Shown: piece after piece, positions 32,989 through 42,350 of the stretch | Layout of the letters: each line of letters starts with the position of its first letter | Position numbering within the stretch: the first letter of the stretch is position 1 | DNA from: an uncultured Flavobacteriales bacterium | Lineage (GTDB): Bacteria > Bacteroidota > Bacteroidia > Flavobacteriales_G > Salibacteraceae | NCBI GenBank assembly: GCA_905479105.1 | Contig: CAJQLE010000001.1 | Coordinates: 547,628-611,627 of the forward strand | Direction: 5' to 3' | Length of the DNA: 64,000 nt | Position numbers and translations under genes: made by a program | The notes under the pieces: generated by a model | Told to the model about the DNA's origin: nothing | Seen by the model: the letters and a program-made list of their open reading frames with translations, nothing else | Databases searched by the model: none

Positions 32989-35847
32989 ATGAAAAAGCTT
33001 TTACTCTCGTTTTTACTATTGTTAGGCGCCTCATTTATATCTAAAGGACAACTCCTAGTTGAGGACTTCGATTACACTTCAGGTACTTTATTAACGGCAA
33101 ATGGATGGACTGCGCACAGTGGTGCAGGAAGTAACCCAATTTCTGTTGGGGCTGCAAGTCTTACGTTTCCTGAATATTCTTCTCCGGGAATTGGCGGGGC
33201 TGCAATTAGCACTGGATCAGGTGAGGATATCAATCTTTCTTTTCCAGAAGTTGCAACTGGAAGCACATACGCAAGCTTCCTAATTAGTGTTGATGCGGTT
33301 GGCGGAAGTGGTTATTTTTTCCACTTCATGGAGGCGCTTGCTTCTTTTAATTATCGGGGCCGTGTGTTTTTTCAACAAGACGCCACAAATCCAAATGCGG
33401 TTAATTTTGGACTTTCTAATGGTTCTGGCTCTGGAACTTATGACACAACTCCATTCTTAAAAGGCGATACTCTATTAGTGGTTTTAAAGTATACCATTAT
33501 TGCTGGCGCCACTAATGATGAAGTTAGCCTATTTGTTTTTGACTCATCAACCCCTATTGCTGCTGAGCCCGCTTTGCCGCTTGTTGGTCCTTTGACAGCC
33601 GGAGTTAGTGACATCAACCCCGGACGAGTAGGCGTTAGACAATTCAATAATGGTACAGATTTGACGATTGATGCAATCATGGTTGACACTGTTTGGAACT
33701 TAAGCTCTCAGATCAATCTTCCAATTACATGGGATGATACTGCAAGTGTTGACTATACCACTACGCCTTTCGGTGGAAATACATCAGCTTTGGCCTTAGA
33801 TCCAATGAATGCAACAAACAATGTTTTAGAGGTCGTTAAAACTGCTGGTGCTCAGGTTTGGGCAGGAGTTACGTTAAGCACACCGGCTGGATTAGCTGCC
33901 GTAATTCCATTTACCGCGCTTGCAAGTAAAGTTTCGGCAAAGGTGTATTCACCAGCTGCTGGGTTGTCAATTAATCTAAAAACTGAAGTTGTAGGCACAC
34001 CAGCACAGAGTGTTGAAACTCAGATGCTCACTACTGTAGCTAATGGATGGGAAACATTGGTATTTGATTTTACCAATAACTCACTTGGTACTCCAGCTAT
34101 TAACTATGCCCTCGACTATAACATGCTTTCCATTTTCTTCGACTTTGGAGTTATGGGAGCAAACGACACGTTCTATTGTGACAGTGTTTACTTTGGTGGT
34201 AACACTCCGGCACCTGAGTTTAATTTCTTAAGTTCTGACTTGACAACAGAAGAAGCTGATGCTTCATCGTATGAGTTGATTTATACCTGCAATAATCTTA
34301 CGGCTAATGCAGCTACAGTAGAGATTGCTGTAGATGGATCTTCTACTGCAATGATAGGCAATGACTACACCACGGATGTTGCTTTGCCGATCGTGATTAC
34401 TGCACCAGCCTTCCAAAGTATTACTGATACGGTTGTCGTAACTGTAATTAATGACGTGACGAAAGAGAACCCTGAGAATGTGGTATTTGTTTTACAAAAC
34501 GTTGTGAATGCAATTATTGGAGTCGATAACGAAATTGAAATCACCATTAACGATAACGACAACTTCCAGCCGATCGCTGACATCAACAACGATGACGCTA
34601 ACGGGGAGCCAGATTCATTAGGCAATACATACTGGACGACAGGTGTGGTTTTGGGCGTTGACTTAGACGGAAACAATGGTCTTTCTTTTACCCTTTGGGA
34701 TGCTGAAGGAATCAATATTTTCAACTTCAATGATGTGAGCAACTATGAAGTTGCTGAAGGTGATTCTCTTTTGGCAAGAGGTGAAATTGATTTCTACAAT
34801 GGCTTAACTGAGTTTTTCGTTGACTCAATTACCGTGCTTAATTCTGGAAATCCAATTCCAGAGCCAATGCTCGTTCAAGCGCCTGGTCAAATGACAGAAT
34901 CTGAGCCAATCAGAATCAATAATGTTCAAGTAATTGATGCTGGCGAATGGCCAAATGGAGGTTCAAGTAATGTAAGGTTATTGACTTGCCTTGGAGATAC
35001 TATAACAATGCGAATCGATTCTGACACAGATGTGGATGACAATTGGGCGGTTGCTCCAGCTGGTCTATTCAACTTAACAGGTATTGGTGGCCAGTTTGAT
35101 AACTCAGCTCCATACCTTGATAATTATCAAATCTTTCCAATGTACTTTACAGATCTTGACACAACTTCAATGCCAGCTCCAAGCTTATTGATCAATGAGT
35201 TGATGGCTGATAATGCATCTTCTTATCAAGATGAGAATGGTGATTACGATGATTGGATTGAGGTTTACAACACCAGCGCTGTTGATATGCCTTTAGAAGG
35301 ATTGTACTTCACGAATGACGATTTAGACATCACCAAGTTTCAAATTGCTATGGGTGTGACTGAAGTTGTTCCTGCTGGAGGATACGCTATCATTTGGGCA
35401 GATAATGAAACAACAGAAGGTCCTCTTCACGCCAACTTCGAGTTAGATGCTGCTGGCGGCTATGTTGCCATTTCATACTTGAATGGCTGTACTGCTGAGT
35501 TGATTGACGAAGTTGATTATACAGCGCTTGACTCAAACCAATCGTTTGGTCGTGAGACTGATGGCGGTGAGCCATGGGTTGTTTTTGATATGGCAACACC
35601 AAACACAATGAACCAATACTTATCTGTTGAAGAGGTTGGTAACACAAGTGTTAAAGCTTGGCCTAACCCTAACAATGGTGAGTCTCTTTACTTCAATCAG
35701 AAAGTATCATTCAACCTTTACAGCTTGACTGGTCAATTGATGATGTCTGAAACGAATGTTTCTAGCACTGATCTTTCAGGGTTAAACAAAGGTCTTTACC
35801 TTATTGAAACAACATCTGGAGACGCATTCAGAGTTGTGGTTAAGTAA
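32989..35847 (+). CDS. Secreted T9SS type A protein with Calx-beta-like, OB-like and lamin-tail domains
   Basis: A 952-residue exported protein with a signal peptide (MKKLLLSFLLLLG, ending SKGQ) and a type A T9SS tail at the C-terminus (KAWPNPNNGESLYF, FNLYSLTGQLM, GLYLIETTSG, FRVVVK). In between are an N-terminal jelly-roll region, a Calx-beta-like stretch ending ITINDNDN (around residues 410-525), a DUF5689/OB-like part (FQPIADINNDDANG, ARGEIDFYNGLTEFFVD) and a lamin-tail domain (LLINELMADNASS) near residue 735. The region resembles modules of secreted nucleases, but no nuclease active site is recognised. A terminator follows the stop. Confidence 0.83.
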   Translation: MKKLLLSFLLLLGASFISKGQLLVEDFDYTSGTLLTANGWTAHSGAGSNPISVGAASLTFPEYSSPGIGGAAISTGSGEDINLSFPEVATGSTYASFLISVDAVGGSGYFFHFMEALASFNYRGRVFFQQDATNPNAVNFGLSNGSGSGTYDTTPFLKGDTLLVVLKYTIIAGATNDEVSLFVFDSSTPIAAEPALPLVGPLTAGVSDINPGRVGVRQFNNGTDLTIDAIMVDTVWNLSSQINLPITWDDTASVDYTTTPFGGNTSALALDPMNATNNVLEVVKTAGAQVWAGVTLSTPAGLAAVIPFTALASKVSAKVYSPAAGLSINLKTEVVGTPAQSVETQMLTTVANGWETLVFDFTNNSLGTPAINYALDYNMLSIFFDFGVMGANDTFYCDSVYFGGNTPAPEFNFLSSDLTTEEADASSYELIYTCNNLTANAATVEIAVDGSSTAMIGNDYTTDVALPIVITAPAFQSITDTVVVTVINDVTKENPENVVFVLQNVVNAIIGVDNEIEITINDNDNFQPIADINNDDANGEPDSLGNTYWTTGVVLGVDLDGNNGLSFTLWDAEGINIFNFNDVSNYEVAEGDSLLARGEIDFYNGLTEFFVDSITVLNSGNPIPEPMLVQAPGQMTESEPIRINNVQVIDAGEWPNGGSSNVRLLTCLGDTITMRIDSDTDVDDNWAVAPAGLFNLTGIGGQFDNSAPYLDNYQIFPMYFTDLDTTSMPAPSLLINELMADNASSYQDENGDYDDWIEVYNTSAVDMPLEGLYFTNDDLDITKFQIAMGVTEVVPAGGYAIIWADNETTEGPLHANFELDAAGGYVAISYLNGCTAELIDEVDYTALDSNQSFGRETDGGEPWVVFDMATPNTMNQYLSVEEVGNTSVKAWPNPNNGESLYFNQKVSFNLYSLTGQLMMSETNVSSTDLSGLNKGLYLIETTSGDAFRVVVK

Positions 35848-35870
35848 TCACAGGAAATATTAATAAAGAA

Positions 35871-35898
35871 GCCTCGCGAATGTTCGCGGGGCTTTTTT
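35871..35898 (+). terminator. Rho-independent terminator after the 952-residue protein gene
   Basis: GCCTCGCGAA and TTCGCGGGGC form a ~8-10 bp GC-rich stem (with one T-G pair) and are followed by seven T. One of only two clear intrinsic terminators in the window. Confidence 0.85.
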
Positions 35899-35935
35899 TA
35901 TATCAACTTTCAGCCTCAAGCATTGTTTCTATAGC

Positions 35936-36325
35936 ATGGAAGAACGTTCAAGAGACACTGTGGTAACCGAAATCAGACCTCTATTAAGTTTACAGCCAAC
36001 CAAAGGCGAAATAGAAGGATTTCAAAATGAAGTGATGCGCCCAATCTTAAAGTTTCAAAATGAGCTGTTGATATTGCTAGCAAAGCAGTATGTAAATAAA
36101 TACCACAAAAGCTTTAATGCGCTGAAACAAGTGAATCAAGAATCGATTATCATTCAAGCGTCAAAACAGGATCCTGAGTTCAAATCATTCTTAATCTGGC
36201 CTGTAGTTGGTCTCATGTCATCAACAGAACTAGCTTTCTATAGTGCACATCGAAGCGAATTGAACAAAAGAATTAGCACCATGGCAGCCCAAAGAATAGT
36301 GAGCCAACTTGAGCGTCTGTATTAA
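35936..36325 (+). CDS. Conserved-looking hypothetical cytoplasmic protein
   Basis: A 129-residue soluble protein without signal or membrane segment. It is helical and moderately charged (RPILKFQNELLILLAKQYVNKYHKSF). I do not recognise it. Its stop is 1 nt from the convergent beta-lactamase-family gene. Supported as a gene mainly by codon use and the absence of a better competing frame. Confidence 0.55.
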   Translation: MEERSRDTVVTEIRPLLSLQPTKGEIEGFQNEVMRPILKFQNELLILLAKQYVNKYHKSFNALKQVNQESIIIQASKQDPEFKSFLIWPVVGLMSSTELAFYSAHRSELNKRISTMAAQRIVSQLERLY

Positions 36326-36326
36326 T

Positions 36327-37826
36327 CTATTGCTTCTTGAAATAGAGTTTATTAAAATGGAAGTCATTGTTCGGTAGCTCTATCGTAAAGCCTTTGATTA
36401 CATCTTCTTTGACATCAAAATTTGCAACTCCGAAAGGAAGGAACGGATCGTTTACCTCGAACTTGAACGCATGATCATTCCACGGCTCCATATTACCCGT
36501 GAACAATTCTTTCGCTGGTAATAGTGACATGATCAATCCACTTTCTCCCATACTTACTTCGGCCTTTCCATACATCACGTCTTCGTAAATGCCCAAGTAA
36601 TCAGTCACAGGAAGCATTCTTGGGTCTGCCTTTTTTGTTTCAAGTCTTTCCTGCATATTGTCAGACTCTCTTTGGTCACCACCTACCTTAAACTCATAAA
36701 ACATATCCATCCACTTAGTGTAGTCCTTTCCGTTGGCCCAATCAATCACTGCATACATCAATAAGCTTGGTACAGAACTCATGTCATTTGTCAATGCAAT
36801 AATCCCCAAATTATCTTCAGGAATGATGGCCACCTTTGAAATATAACCCGGCAAACCGCCTCCGTGATGAATTACTTTTTTGCCGTCATAGTCCATTAAG
36901 AACCAGCCCATTCCATAGCCTTTAAAATGTGTGCCGTTGCGTTCGTCAAAATTTCCAACGCCCAATGGTGTATGCGTTGACCAAAGCTTTTTGATCGATT
37001 GTGCGGAAAGCAAGGTGTCGCCATTGACTATACCGTTGTCCAGCCAAAAGTCTATCCACTTGCTCATATCCGCGGTGCTAGAATTTAATGCGGCCGTTGC
37101 TCCGCTGTTGTCATAACTCAACATAAAAATCTCCTTCCCTTTCAAGTGTGGTTTCGCACTATTAAAGTCCGTTGAGAATTTTTGAAATGAAGACGTTGTT
37201 CTTACCATTCCTATGGGTTTCAAAATGCGGGTTTCAATAAATTCATCCCACGTCATTCCCGAAGCGCTTTCGATGACTTCACCTGCGGTCATAAACATCA
37301 AGTTTTGATAGCCAAACTCTGATCTAAAGCCATACGTAAGCGGGCGTTCTCTGAGTCGCTTAATAGCCTCTTCTCTCGTATAATTACTTCCATACCACAG
37401 CAAGTCTCCGTCAAAGGTGATGAGTCCGCTTCTGTGACACAATAAATCTTCGATGGTAATATTTGCTGTAACATAAGGATCGTTGAGTGCAAACCATGGC
37501 AAATGCTCTACAACCTTATCGTCCCATTTGAGTTTGCCTTCATCTACCAACATCCCGATGGCTGCAGAAGTAAACGCTTTTGAAAGCGAAGCAATTGCAT
37601 ACAGTGTGTTTTCATTGGGCACTCCCGTTTTTGACTTTTCGCTTTTCTCGCCAAAATTGGAGTTCAGCACAACCCTTCCGTCTTTTACAACAGATACAGA
37701 CATTGCTGGCAAATCAAACTTCTCATAACACGATTGCAAGAATGTATTAAACTCCTCCGCATTCGGTTGCGCGAATGAAGTCACTGAGGTTAAAATGGAT
37801 ACAAAAACGAGTATTCGATTCTTCAT
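36327..37826 (-). CDS. Exported beta-lactamase (serine hydrolase) family protein
   Basis: A 499-residue protein with a signal peptide ending SFAQ (residue 20). The catalytic motifs of the class C beta-lactamase/DD-peptidase fold are in place: Ser80-Leu-Ser-Lys83 (SxxK), Tyr173-Gln-Asn175 (YxN), and HHGGLPGY in place of KTG. The C-terminal ~110 residues form a DUF3471-like beta domain (YLGIYEDVMYGKAEVSM). Proteins of this shape are usually peptidases or esterases rather than antibiotic-degrading enzymes, so resistance is not implied. The gene is followed by the lipoprotein-independent hypothetical gene on the other strand, with stops 1 nt apart. Confidence 0.88.
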   Translation of the reverse strand: MKNRILVFVSILTSVTSFAQPNAEEFNTFLQSCYEKFDLPAMSVSVVKDGRVVLNSNFGEKSEKSKTGVPNENTLYAIASLSKAFTSAAIGMLVDEGKLKWDDKVVEHLPWFALNDPYVTANITIEDLLCHRSGLITFDGDLLWYGSNYTREEAIKRLRERPLTYGFRSEFGYQNLMFMTAGEVIESASGMTWDEFIETRILKPIGMVRTTSSFQKFSTDFNSAKPHLKGKEIFMLSYDNSGATAALNSSTADMSKWIDFWLDNGIVNGDTLLSAQSIKKLWSTHTPLGVGNFDERNGTHFKGYGMGWFLMDYDGKKVIHHGGGLPGYISKVAIIPEDNLGIIALTNDMSSVPSLLMYAVIDWANGKDYTKWMDMFYEFKVGGDQRESDNMQERLETKKADPRMLPVTDYLGIYEDVMYGKAEVSMGESGLIMSLLPAKELFTGNMEPWNDHAFKFEVNDPFLPFGVANFDVKEDVIKGFTIELPNNDFHFNKLYFKKQ

Positions 37827-37925
37827 AATTAATTCACTTTAAAGGCAAAAGATTTGATGTGTCAATATTAGCTTTTTGATTCATAAAAGAATACGTTAGA
37901 ATCATCTCCCTTGAGAACTACATGC

Positions 37926-37955
37926 AAAAAAAAGGACCGCTCATAAGAGCAGCCC
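37926..37955 (-). terminator. Rho-independent terminator upstream of the beta-lactamase-family gene
   Basis: On the minus strand GGGCTGCTC and GAGCGGTCC pair with loop TTAT and are followed by eight T. It ends the transcript of the 578-residue T9SS protein gene, which lies 30 nt upstream on the same strand. Confidence 0.8.
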
Positions 37956-37985
37956 TTCATAGATAGGTAGGTATAGGATCGTAGA

Positions 37986-39722
37986 TTATTCTGTTAAAAT
38001 CAATGATGTGTTTCCAGTGCCTTCAGGAGAGGTAAACTGAATTAAGTAAACACCAGGACTCATTTGGTCAAGCGACATTGAGTGTGTGTTTGCGTTCACA
38101 TTAAATGATGATACCTCACGGCCTTGCGTGTCAAAGAGTGTGACTGAAGCATTATCTATCCACGTATTCGGGAAAGTAAATGAAACATTGTCTCTCGTTG
38201 GATTTGGATAAACTGCAACCTGATTTGCAATCGGGTCTTCTATTCCAACTGAATTAACCGAGGTTGAGCCAGATCCTTCGCATCCAAACGCATCAACTAC
38301 AGTTACGGTATACGTTCCGTTTTGAGTAACCGTAATGGAATTTGACGTACTTCCATTTGACCATTCATAGCTTGTGAAATTTCCATTTATAAACAATTGA
38401 ACATCGAAGTTAAGTGTGTATTGACTTTGAATTACAGGTGTTGGAACTGGTCGCTCAATAACAGTTAATTCTCCCGTTCCAGTGCACCCATCAGGGTTGG
38501 TCACATTCACTGTAAACACGCCACCAGAACTAATAAGCAAAGAATCTGAGATTGAAACAGAATTTCCATCTTCAAACCATTCATATTCGTTAAAGGTTCC
38601 AACAACTCCTGCCATAAAAGACTCTCCTATGCACAGATCAACTGGGCCTGCGGGGCTGGTTATTGGCTCTAAATCCTCCACGGTAAGCGTAAATGTGTCC
38701 GTTCCAACGCATCCATTATTTCCAGTCAGGGTTACAACATACGTCCCTGCCACACCAATTGTCTCAACCACTGATGTGTTGCCACTTGGCCAAACAACAC
38801 TCATACCGGGAGAATTCGCTATAAACGTATACGGTAAAGCACTGGAACAAGTAGTGACATCCGCTACATCGTAATAGGGCACGGGCAACACAGTAACACT
38901 CTTATTGTCAACTGTCGCGCATTGTGTTATAGGATCAGTAACAGTGACAGAATAAACACCTGAAGAATCTACTGAAATAGAAGATGTTGTTGCTCCAGTA
39001 CTCCAGTTATAATCAACTCCCATTGAACTTGAAGATCCATCTAATGTTATGATTATACCATTCTCACAATATGTTGTGTCGCTTCCAAGCTCTACTCCTG
39101 CAGGTTTGTTAGGGCCATAGCAGCCAAACATTCTAAAGGCCATACCGGAGTCAGAGGTATTCAAAAGGGCGCAAGAGTACATCGGGACAAAAGTCGTACA
39201 CCCTGATGCAAAACCATTTCCAGGGTTCGACCACATAGCCGGCTCACCAACTAAATTAGAATCTCTTACCCAGTACCATTGACCTCCTCCACCTCCAAAA
39301 TCCTTTCTTGCAGAAGCAACCAACCAATAATCACCAGAAGTAATGTTCACGGGTGTTGCCCACGTGGGTGTTAACCAACCATCCCCATTTAAGTCAACAT
39401 CGGTATTAAATGTATCAGTGAAGACTAAGGAACCTATTGACCCAGCGTTGTTTTGGTATATTGATACTATCATGCCAGCTTCTGTTAACGCGCCAGCAGA
39501 GTAAGTACCATAAAAAATAACGGAGTCTACATACCATGTTTCACCTGCAGGAACTGTGAAGTCGTCAGCAATTTCAGTATCATAAATATTATTTGCAGCC
39601 TCGAAGTCTTGACACGCTGTACCTGCCGAAGGAGCTTGAATTGGGTCAAAAAGGATGACCTGAGCAGTCGACTCAAAAGCAAAAACCGATAAGAATATTA
39701 ATGAAAGTAATCCGTTTTTCAT
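37986..39722 (-). CDS. Secreted T9SS type A protein with Ig-like modules
   Basis: A 578-residue exported protein (signal ending STAQ, residue 21). The N-terminal ~180 residues look like a single jelly-roll/choice-of-anchor domain (YDTEIADDFTVPAGETWYVD, IYQNNAGSIGSLV) with several cysteines. Four Ig/SprB-like repeats follow, marked by SGVYSVTVTD, GTYVVTLTGNNGC, GGVFTVNVTNPDGC and GTYTVTVVDAFGC. The C-terminus is a type A T9SS sorting domain (VAVYPNPTRDNVSF, GVYLIQFTSP, LILTE). Probably an extracellular or cell-surface adhesin. It ends at a clear terminator. Confidence 0.85.
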   Translation of the reverse strand: MKNGLLSLIFLSVFAFESTAQVILFDPIQAPSAGTACQDFEAANNIYDTEIADDFTVPAGETWYVDSVIFYGTYSAGALTEAGMIVSIYQNNAGSIGSLVFTDTFNTDVDLNGDGWLTPTWATPVNITSGDYWLVASARKDFGGGGGQWYWVRDSNLVGEPAMWSNPGNGFASGCTTFVPMYSCALLNTSDSGMAFRMFGCYGPNKPAGVELGSDTTYCENGIIITLDGSSSSMGVDYNWSTGATTSSISVDSSGVYSVTVTDPITQCATVDNKSVTVLPVPYYDVADVTTCSSALPYTFIANSPGMSVVWPSGNTSVVETIGVAGTYVVTLTGNNGCVGTDTFTLTVEDLEPITSPAGPVDLCIGESFMAGVVGTFNEYEWFEDGNSVSISDSLLISSGGVFTVNVTNPDGCTGTGELTVIERPVPTPVIQSQYTLNFDVQLFINGNFTSYEWSNGSTSNSITVTQNGTYTVTVVDAFGCEGSGSTSVNSVGIEDPIANQVAVYPNPTRDNVSFTFPNTWIDNASVTLFDTQGREVSSFNVNANTHSMSLDQMSPGVYLIQFTSPEGTGNTSLILTE

Positions 39723-39897
39723 AGTCTAGAATTTAATGTTGTTCGATGAAAATAGTTGTTTTATCGAAACTGTCGAAAGAAAAAATAATGAACCTCGTTT
39801 TTAGTTGCTAATAAATGTAAAAGATGAGAGAGTTTTCAATTGATGAAATGGCGATCTAACTTTTCAAAGTATCTTCGCCCGCATCGTTTTTTTTGAA

Positions 39898-40608
39898 ATG
39901 TCCGAGGCTTTAGTAATCATACCAACATACAACGAGAAAGAGAACATCGAAAAGATGGTTCGTAAGGTCTTTTCCTTGCCTTCTGATTTTCATTTACTCA
40001 TTGTGGATGATGGCTCTCCTGATGGAACAGCCGCCATAGTTAAATCTCTCCAAAAAGACTTCGGAGGAAAGCTTCATATTACTGAGCGTCAAGGAAAACT
40101 TGGATTAGGCACTGCTTACATTCATGGCTTTAAATGGGGATTAGAACGCGATTATCAATACTTTTTCGAAATGGATTGCGATTTTTCTCATGATCCAGAT
40201 GATTTGATTCGCCTGTATGATGCCACTAAAAACCAAGGCGCGGATGTCGCTATCGGTTCGCGTTACGTAAAAGGGGGGAAAGTAGCAAACTGGCCAATAG
40301 GAAGGGTGCTAATGTCATACTACGCGTCAGTGTATGTGCGCTTGGTTCTCTGGATGAATATCAAAGACACAACAGCTGGCTTCAAATGCTACAAGAGAGC
40401 TGTTCTTGAGTCAATTGAGTTAGATAAAGTAAGATTCATTGGCTACGCGTTTCAAATTGAAATGAAATACCGCGCCTGGAAGAAAAATTTCAAGTTGGTA
40501 GAAGTTCCAATCGTATTTACGGACCGTGTGGCGGGCACCTCAAAGATGAGCTCCGGCATCTTTAAAGAAGCTTTTTGGGGCGTGCTGCAAATGCGCTTTG
40601 TGATATGA
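39898..40608 (+). CDS. GT2 glycosyltransferase, polyprenol-phosphate mannosyltransferase-like
   Basis: A 236-residue soluble member of the dolichyl-phosphate mannose synthase family. The nucleotide-sugar motifs are IPTYNEKENI (residues 7-16), IVDDGSPDGT (~35-44), the DxD-like DCDFSHDP, GSRYVKGGKV and TAGFKCYK. It lacks C-terminal membrane segments, consistent with the DPM1-type synthase that transfers mannose to a lipid carrier for periplasmic or outer-membrane glycan synthesis; Bacteroidota use such donors in O-glycosylation of secreted proteins, though this is inference. The ATG of the next gene (pyrC) overlaps its stop (ATGA). Confidence 0.88.
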   Translation: MSEALVIIPTYNEKENIEKMVRKVFSLPSDFHLLIVDDGSPDGTAAIVKSLQKDFGGKLHITERQGKLGLGTAYIHGFKWGLERDYQYFFEMDCDFSHDPDDLIRLYDATKNQGADVAIGSRYVKGGKVANWPIGRVLMSYYASVYVRLVLWMNIKDTTAGFKCYKRAVLESIELDKVRFIGYAFQIEMKYRAWKKNFKLVEVPIVFTDRVAGTSKMSSGIFKEAFWGVLQMRFVI

Positions 40609-41951
40609 AACAAACACTTATTTCAAACGCGACTGTTGTAAACGAGGGTGAATCGTTCATTGGTCACGTGCTCATCGAAGGTGAATTCATCAAAGATGTT
40701 TTTAAAGGCAATATACCTGAAGGTCTTTCAGACGATATAGAAATTATAACTGCCGCGGGTCTTACCCTAATGCCTGGTATAATTGATGATCAAGTTCATT
40801 TTCGAGAACCTGGTCTTACTCATAAAGAAGAAATATATACTGGAGCTAAAGCCGGTGTGGCTGGTGGCACGACCACTTTTATGGAAATGCCAAACACCAA
40901 TCCACAAACCACGACTCAAGATGAGTTAAAGAAAAAGTTTGATCGGGCATCCAACGTTTCGTTGGCCAATTATTCATTCTTCTTTGGCGCAACGAATGAC
41001 AACCTTGATCAAGTGCTCGCCACAGACGCCAAAAACGTTTGCGGGCTTAAAATCTTCATGGGTTCATCAACTGGTAATATGCTGGTTGACAACACAGAAG
41101 CTCTCGAAAACATATTCGCAAATACAAAGCTGCTTATTGCTACGCACTGTGAAGATGAGGTAACCATCAGAGCAAACAGCGCGCTTTATAAAGAGCGCTA
41201 TGGTAATAATGTTCCAATGAGCGCACACCCGCTTATCCGCTCAGCACAGGCGTGTTACCTATCGTCTAATAAAGCAGCGTCTCTTGCAAAAAAACATGAT
41301 GCTCGCCTTCATATTTTGCACATCAGTACAGCTCGTGAAACAGAGTTGTTTAGAAATGACATTCCTCTAAAAGATAAGCGACTAACTGCTGAAGCATGTA
41401 TTCACCACCTTTGGTTTAGCGATGCTGATTATGATTCAAAAGGGACCTTCATTAAGTGGAACCCAGCTGTGAAAACAGCTGCAGATAGAGAAGGTGTTTG
41501 GAAGGCTCTTCTCGATGATAGAATTGACATTGTTGCTACAGATCACGCCCCTCATACGCTGGAAGAAAAATCTCAGAACTATTGGTCGGCTCCTTCCGGA
41601 GGGCCATTGATTCAGCATTCTTTACAGGCAATGATGGACTTTGTAAAAAAGGGCAGAATAAGTATTGAAAGGGCTGTAGAAAAACTCTCGCATGCTCCGG
41701 CAATTTGCTTTCATATCAATAAAAGAGGCTTCATTCGAAAAGGATATTTTGCTGACTTGGTCTTAGTTGACCTTAATGCTTCTCAAACCGTAGAAAAATC
41801 AAACTTGCTGTATAAGTGTGGTTGGTCACCTTTTGAAGGACACACATTCAGCTCACTGGTTGACTCCACATTTGTAAACGGAAGACGTGTTTTCCATCAA
41901 GGAAAATTCAATGAAGAGGTTAAGGGTCAGGCGATAACTTTTGACCGATGA
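40605..41951 (+). CDS. pyrC: Dihydroorotase
   Basis: A 448-residue amidohydrolase that closes carbamoyl-aspartate to dihydroorotate in pyrimidine synthesis. The metal site motifs are DDQVHFREPGLTHKEEI (HxR form), KIFMGSSTGN (bridging lysine), ATHCEDE, LHILHIST and the catalytic DHAPHTLEEK. This is the long dihydroorotase type, similar in length to the AllB/PyrC II group. The true start is the ATG at 40605 overlapping the GT2 stop (ATGA); a longer reading frame from 40575 runs into the previous gene. Also coupled to the downstream DUF4296 gene by an ATGA overlap. Confidence 0.94.
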   Translation: MKQTLISNATVVNEGESFIGHVLIEGEFIKDVFKGNIPEGLSDDIEIITAAGLTLMPGIIDDQVHFREPGLTHKEEIYTGAKAGVAGGTTTFMEMPNTNPQTTTQDELKKKFDRASNVSLANYSFFFGATNDNLDQVLATDAKNVCGLKIFMGSSTGNMLVDNTEALENIFANTKLLIATHCEDEVTIRANSALYKERYGNNVPMSAHPLIRSAQACYLSSNKAASLAKKHDARLHILHISTARETELFRNDIPLKDKRLTAEACIHHLWFSDADYDSKGTFIKWNPAVKTAADREGVWKALLDDRIDIVATDHAPHTLEEKSQNYWSAPSGGPLIQHSLQAMMDFVKKGRISIERAVEKLSHAPAICFHINKRGFIRKGYFADLVLVDLNASQTVEKSNLLYKCGWSPFEGHTFSSLVDSTFVNGRRVFHQGKFNEEVKGQAITFDR

Positions 41952-42349
41952 TCCGGCTAATTCTGCTTTCTATTATTCTATTATCACTGCAGGGCTGCGG
42001 TTCTGATAAAAATCCAGCGCCAGCTAAAAAACCAACACACATTCTATCAAAAGATAGCATGGCTTTCTACCTGAGCGAAATTCATATTGTAGATGCTGCG
42101 CTTCGTCATCGAGATGTTAGAAAAAAAGGTTTGCAGGCCCAGGCAAAACAAGGATTTATCAATTATTTTGACACAGCAAGCGTTTCAAAGGCTCGCTTTA
42201 CAGAAAGTCTCGATTATTGGAAAGATCACTATGAAGAAATGGAAGAAATCTACGACCAATCCATGGAGATATTAAGCACCCAATTGGTCACGTTGAAAAA
42301 AGTAGAATCTCAAGATTCACTGAAAGCCTTGAACTCTAAAAAAAGGTAA
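41948..42349 (+). CDS. DUF4296 lipoprotein
   Basis: A 133-residue lipoprotein with lipobox SLQGC (Cys17). The mature part has the DUF4296 pattern (KDSMAFYLSEIHIVDAALRHRDVR, FTESLDYWKDHYEEMEEIYD) of helical envelope proteins of unknown function that in Bacteroidota are commonly found just after a dihydroorotase. The ATG overlaps the pyrC stop; its own stop is 1 nt from the convergent epimerase gene. Confidence 0.85.
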   Translation: MIRLILLSIILLSLQGCGSDKNPAPAKKPTHILSKDSMAFYLSEIHIVDAALRHRDVRKKGLQAQAKQGFINYFDTASVSKARFTESLDYWKDHYEEMEEIYDQSMEILSTQLVTLKKVESQDSLKALNSKKR

Positions 42350-42350
42350 C

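Noticed and set aside
36327-37826. Antibiotic resistance beta-lactamase
   Set aside because: The motifs fit the broad serine-hydrolase family with a DUF3471 domain, in which most members are not beta-lactamases.
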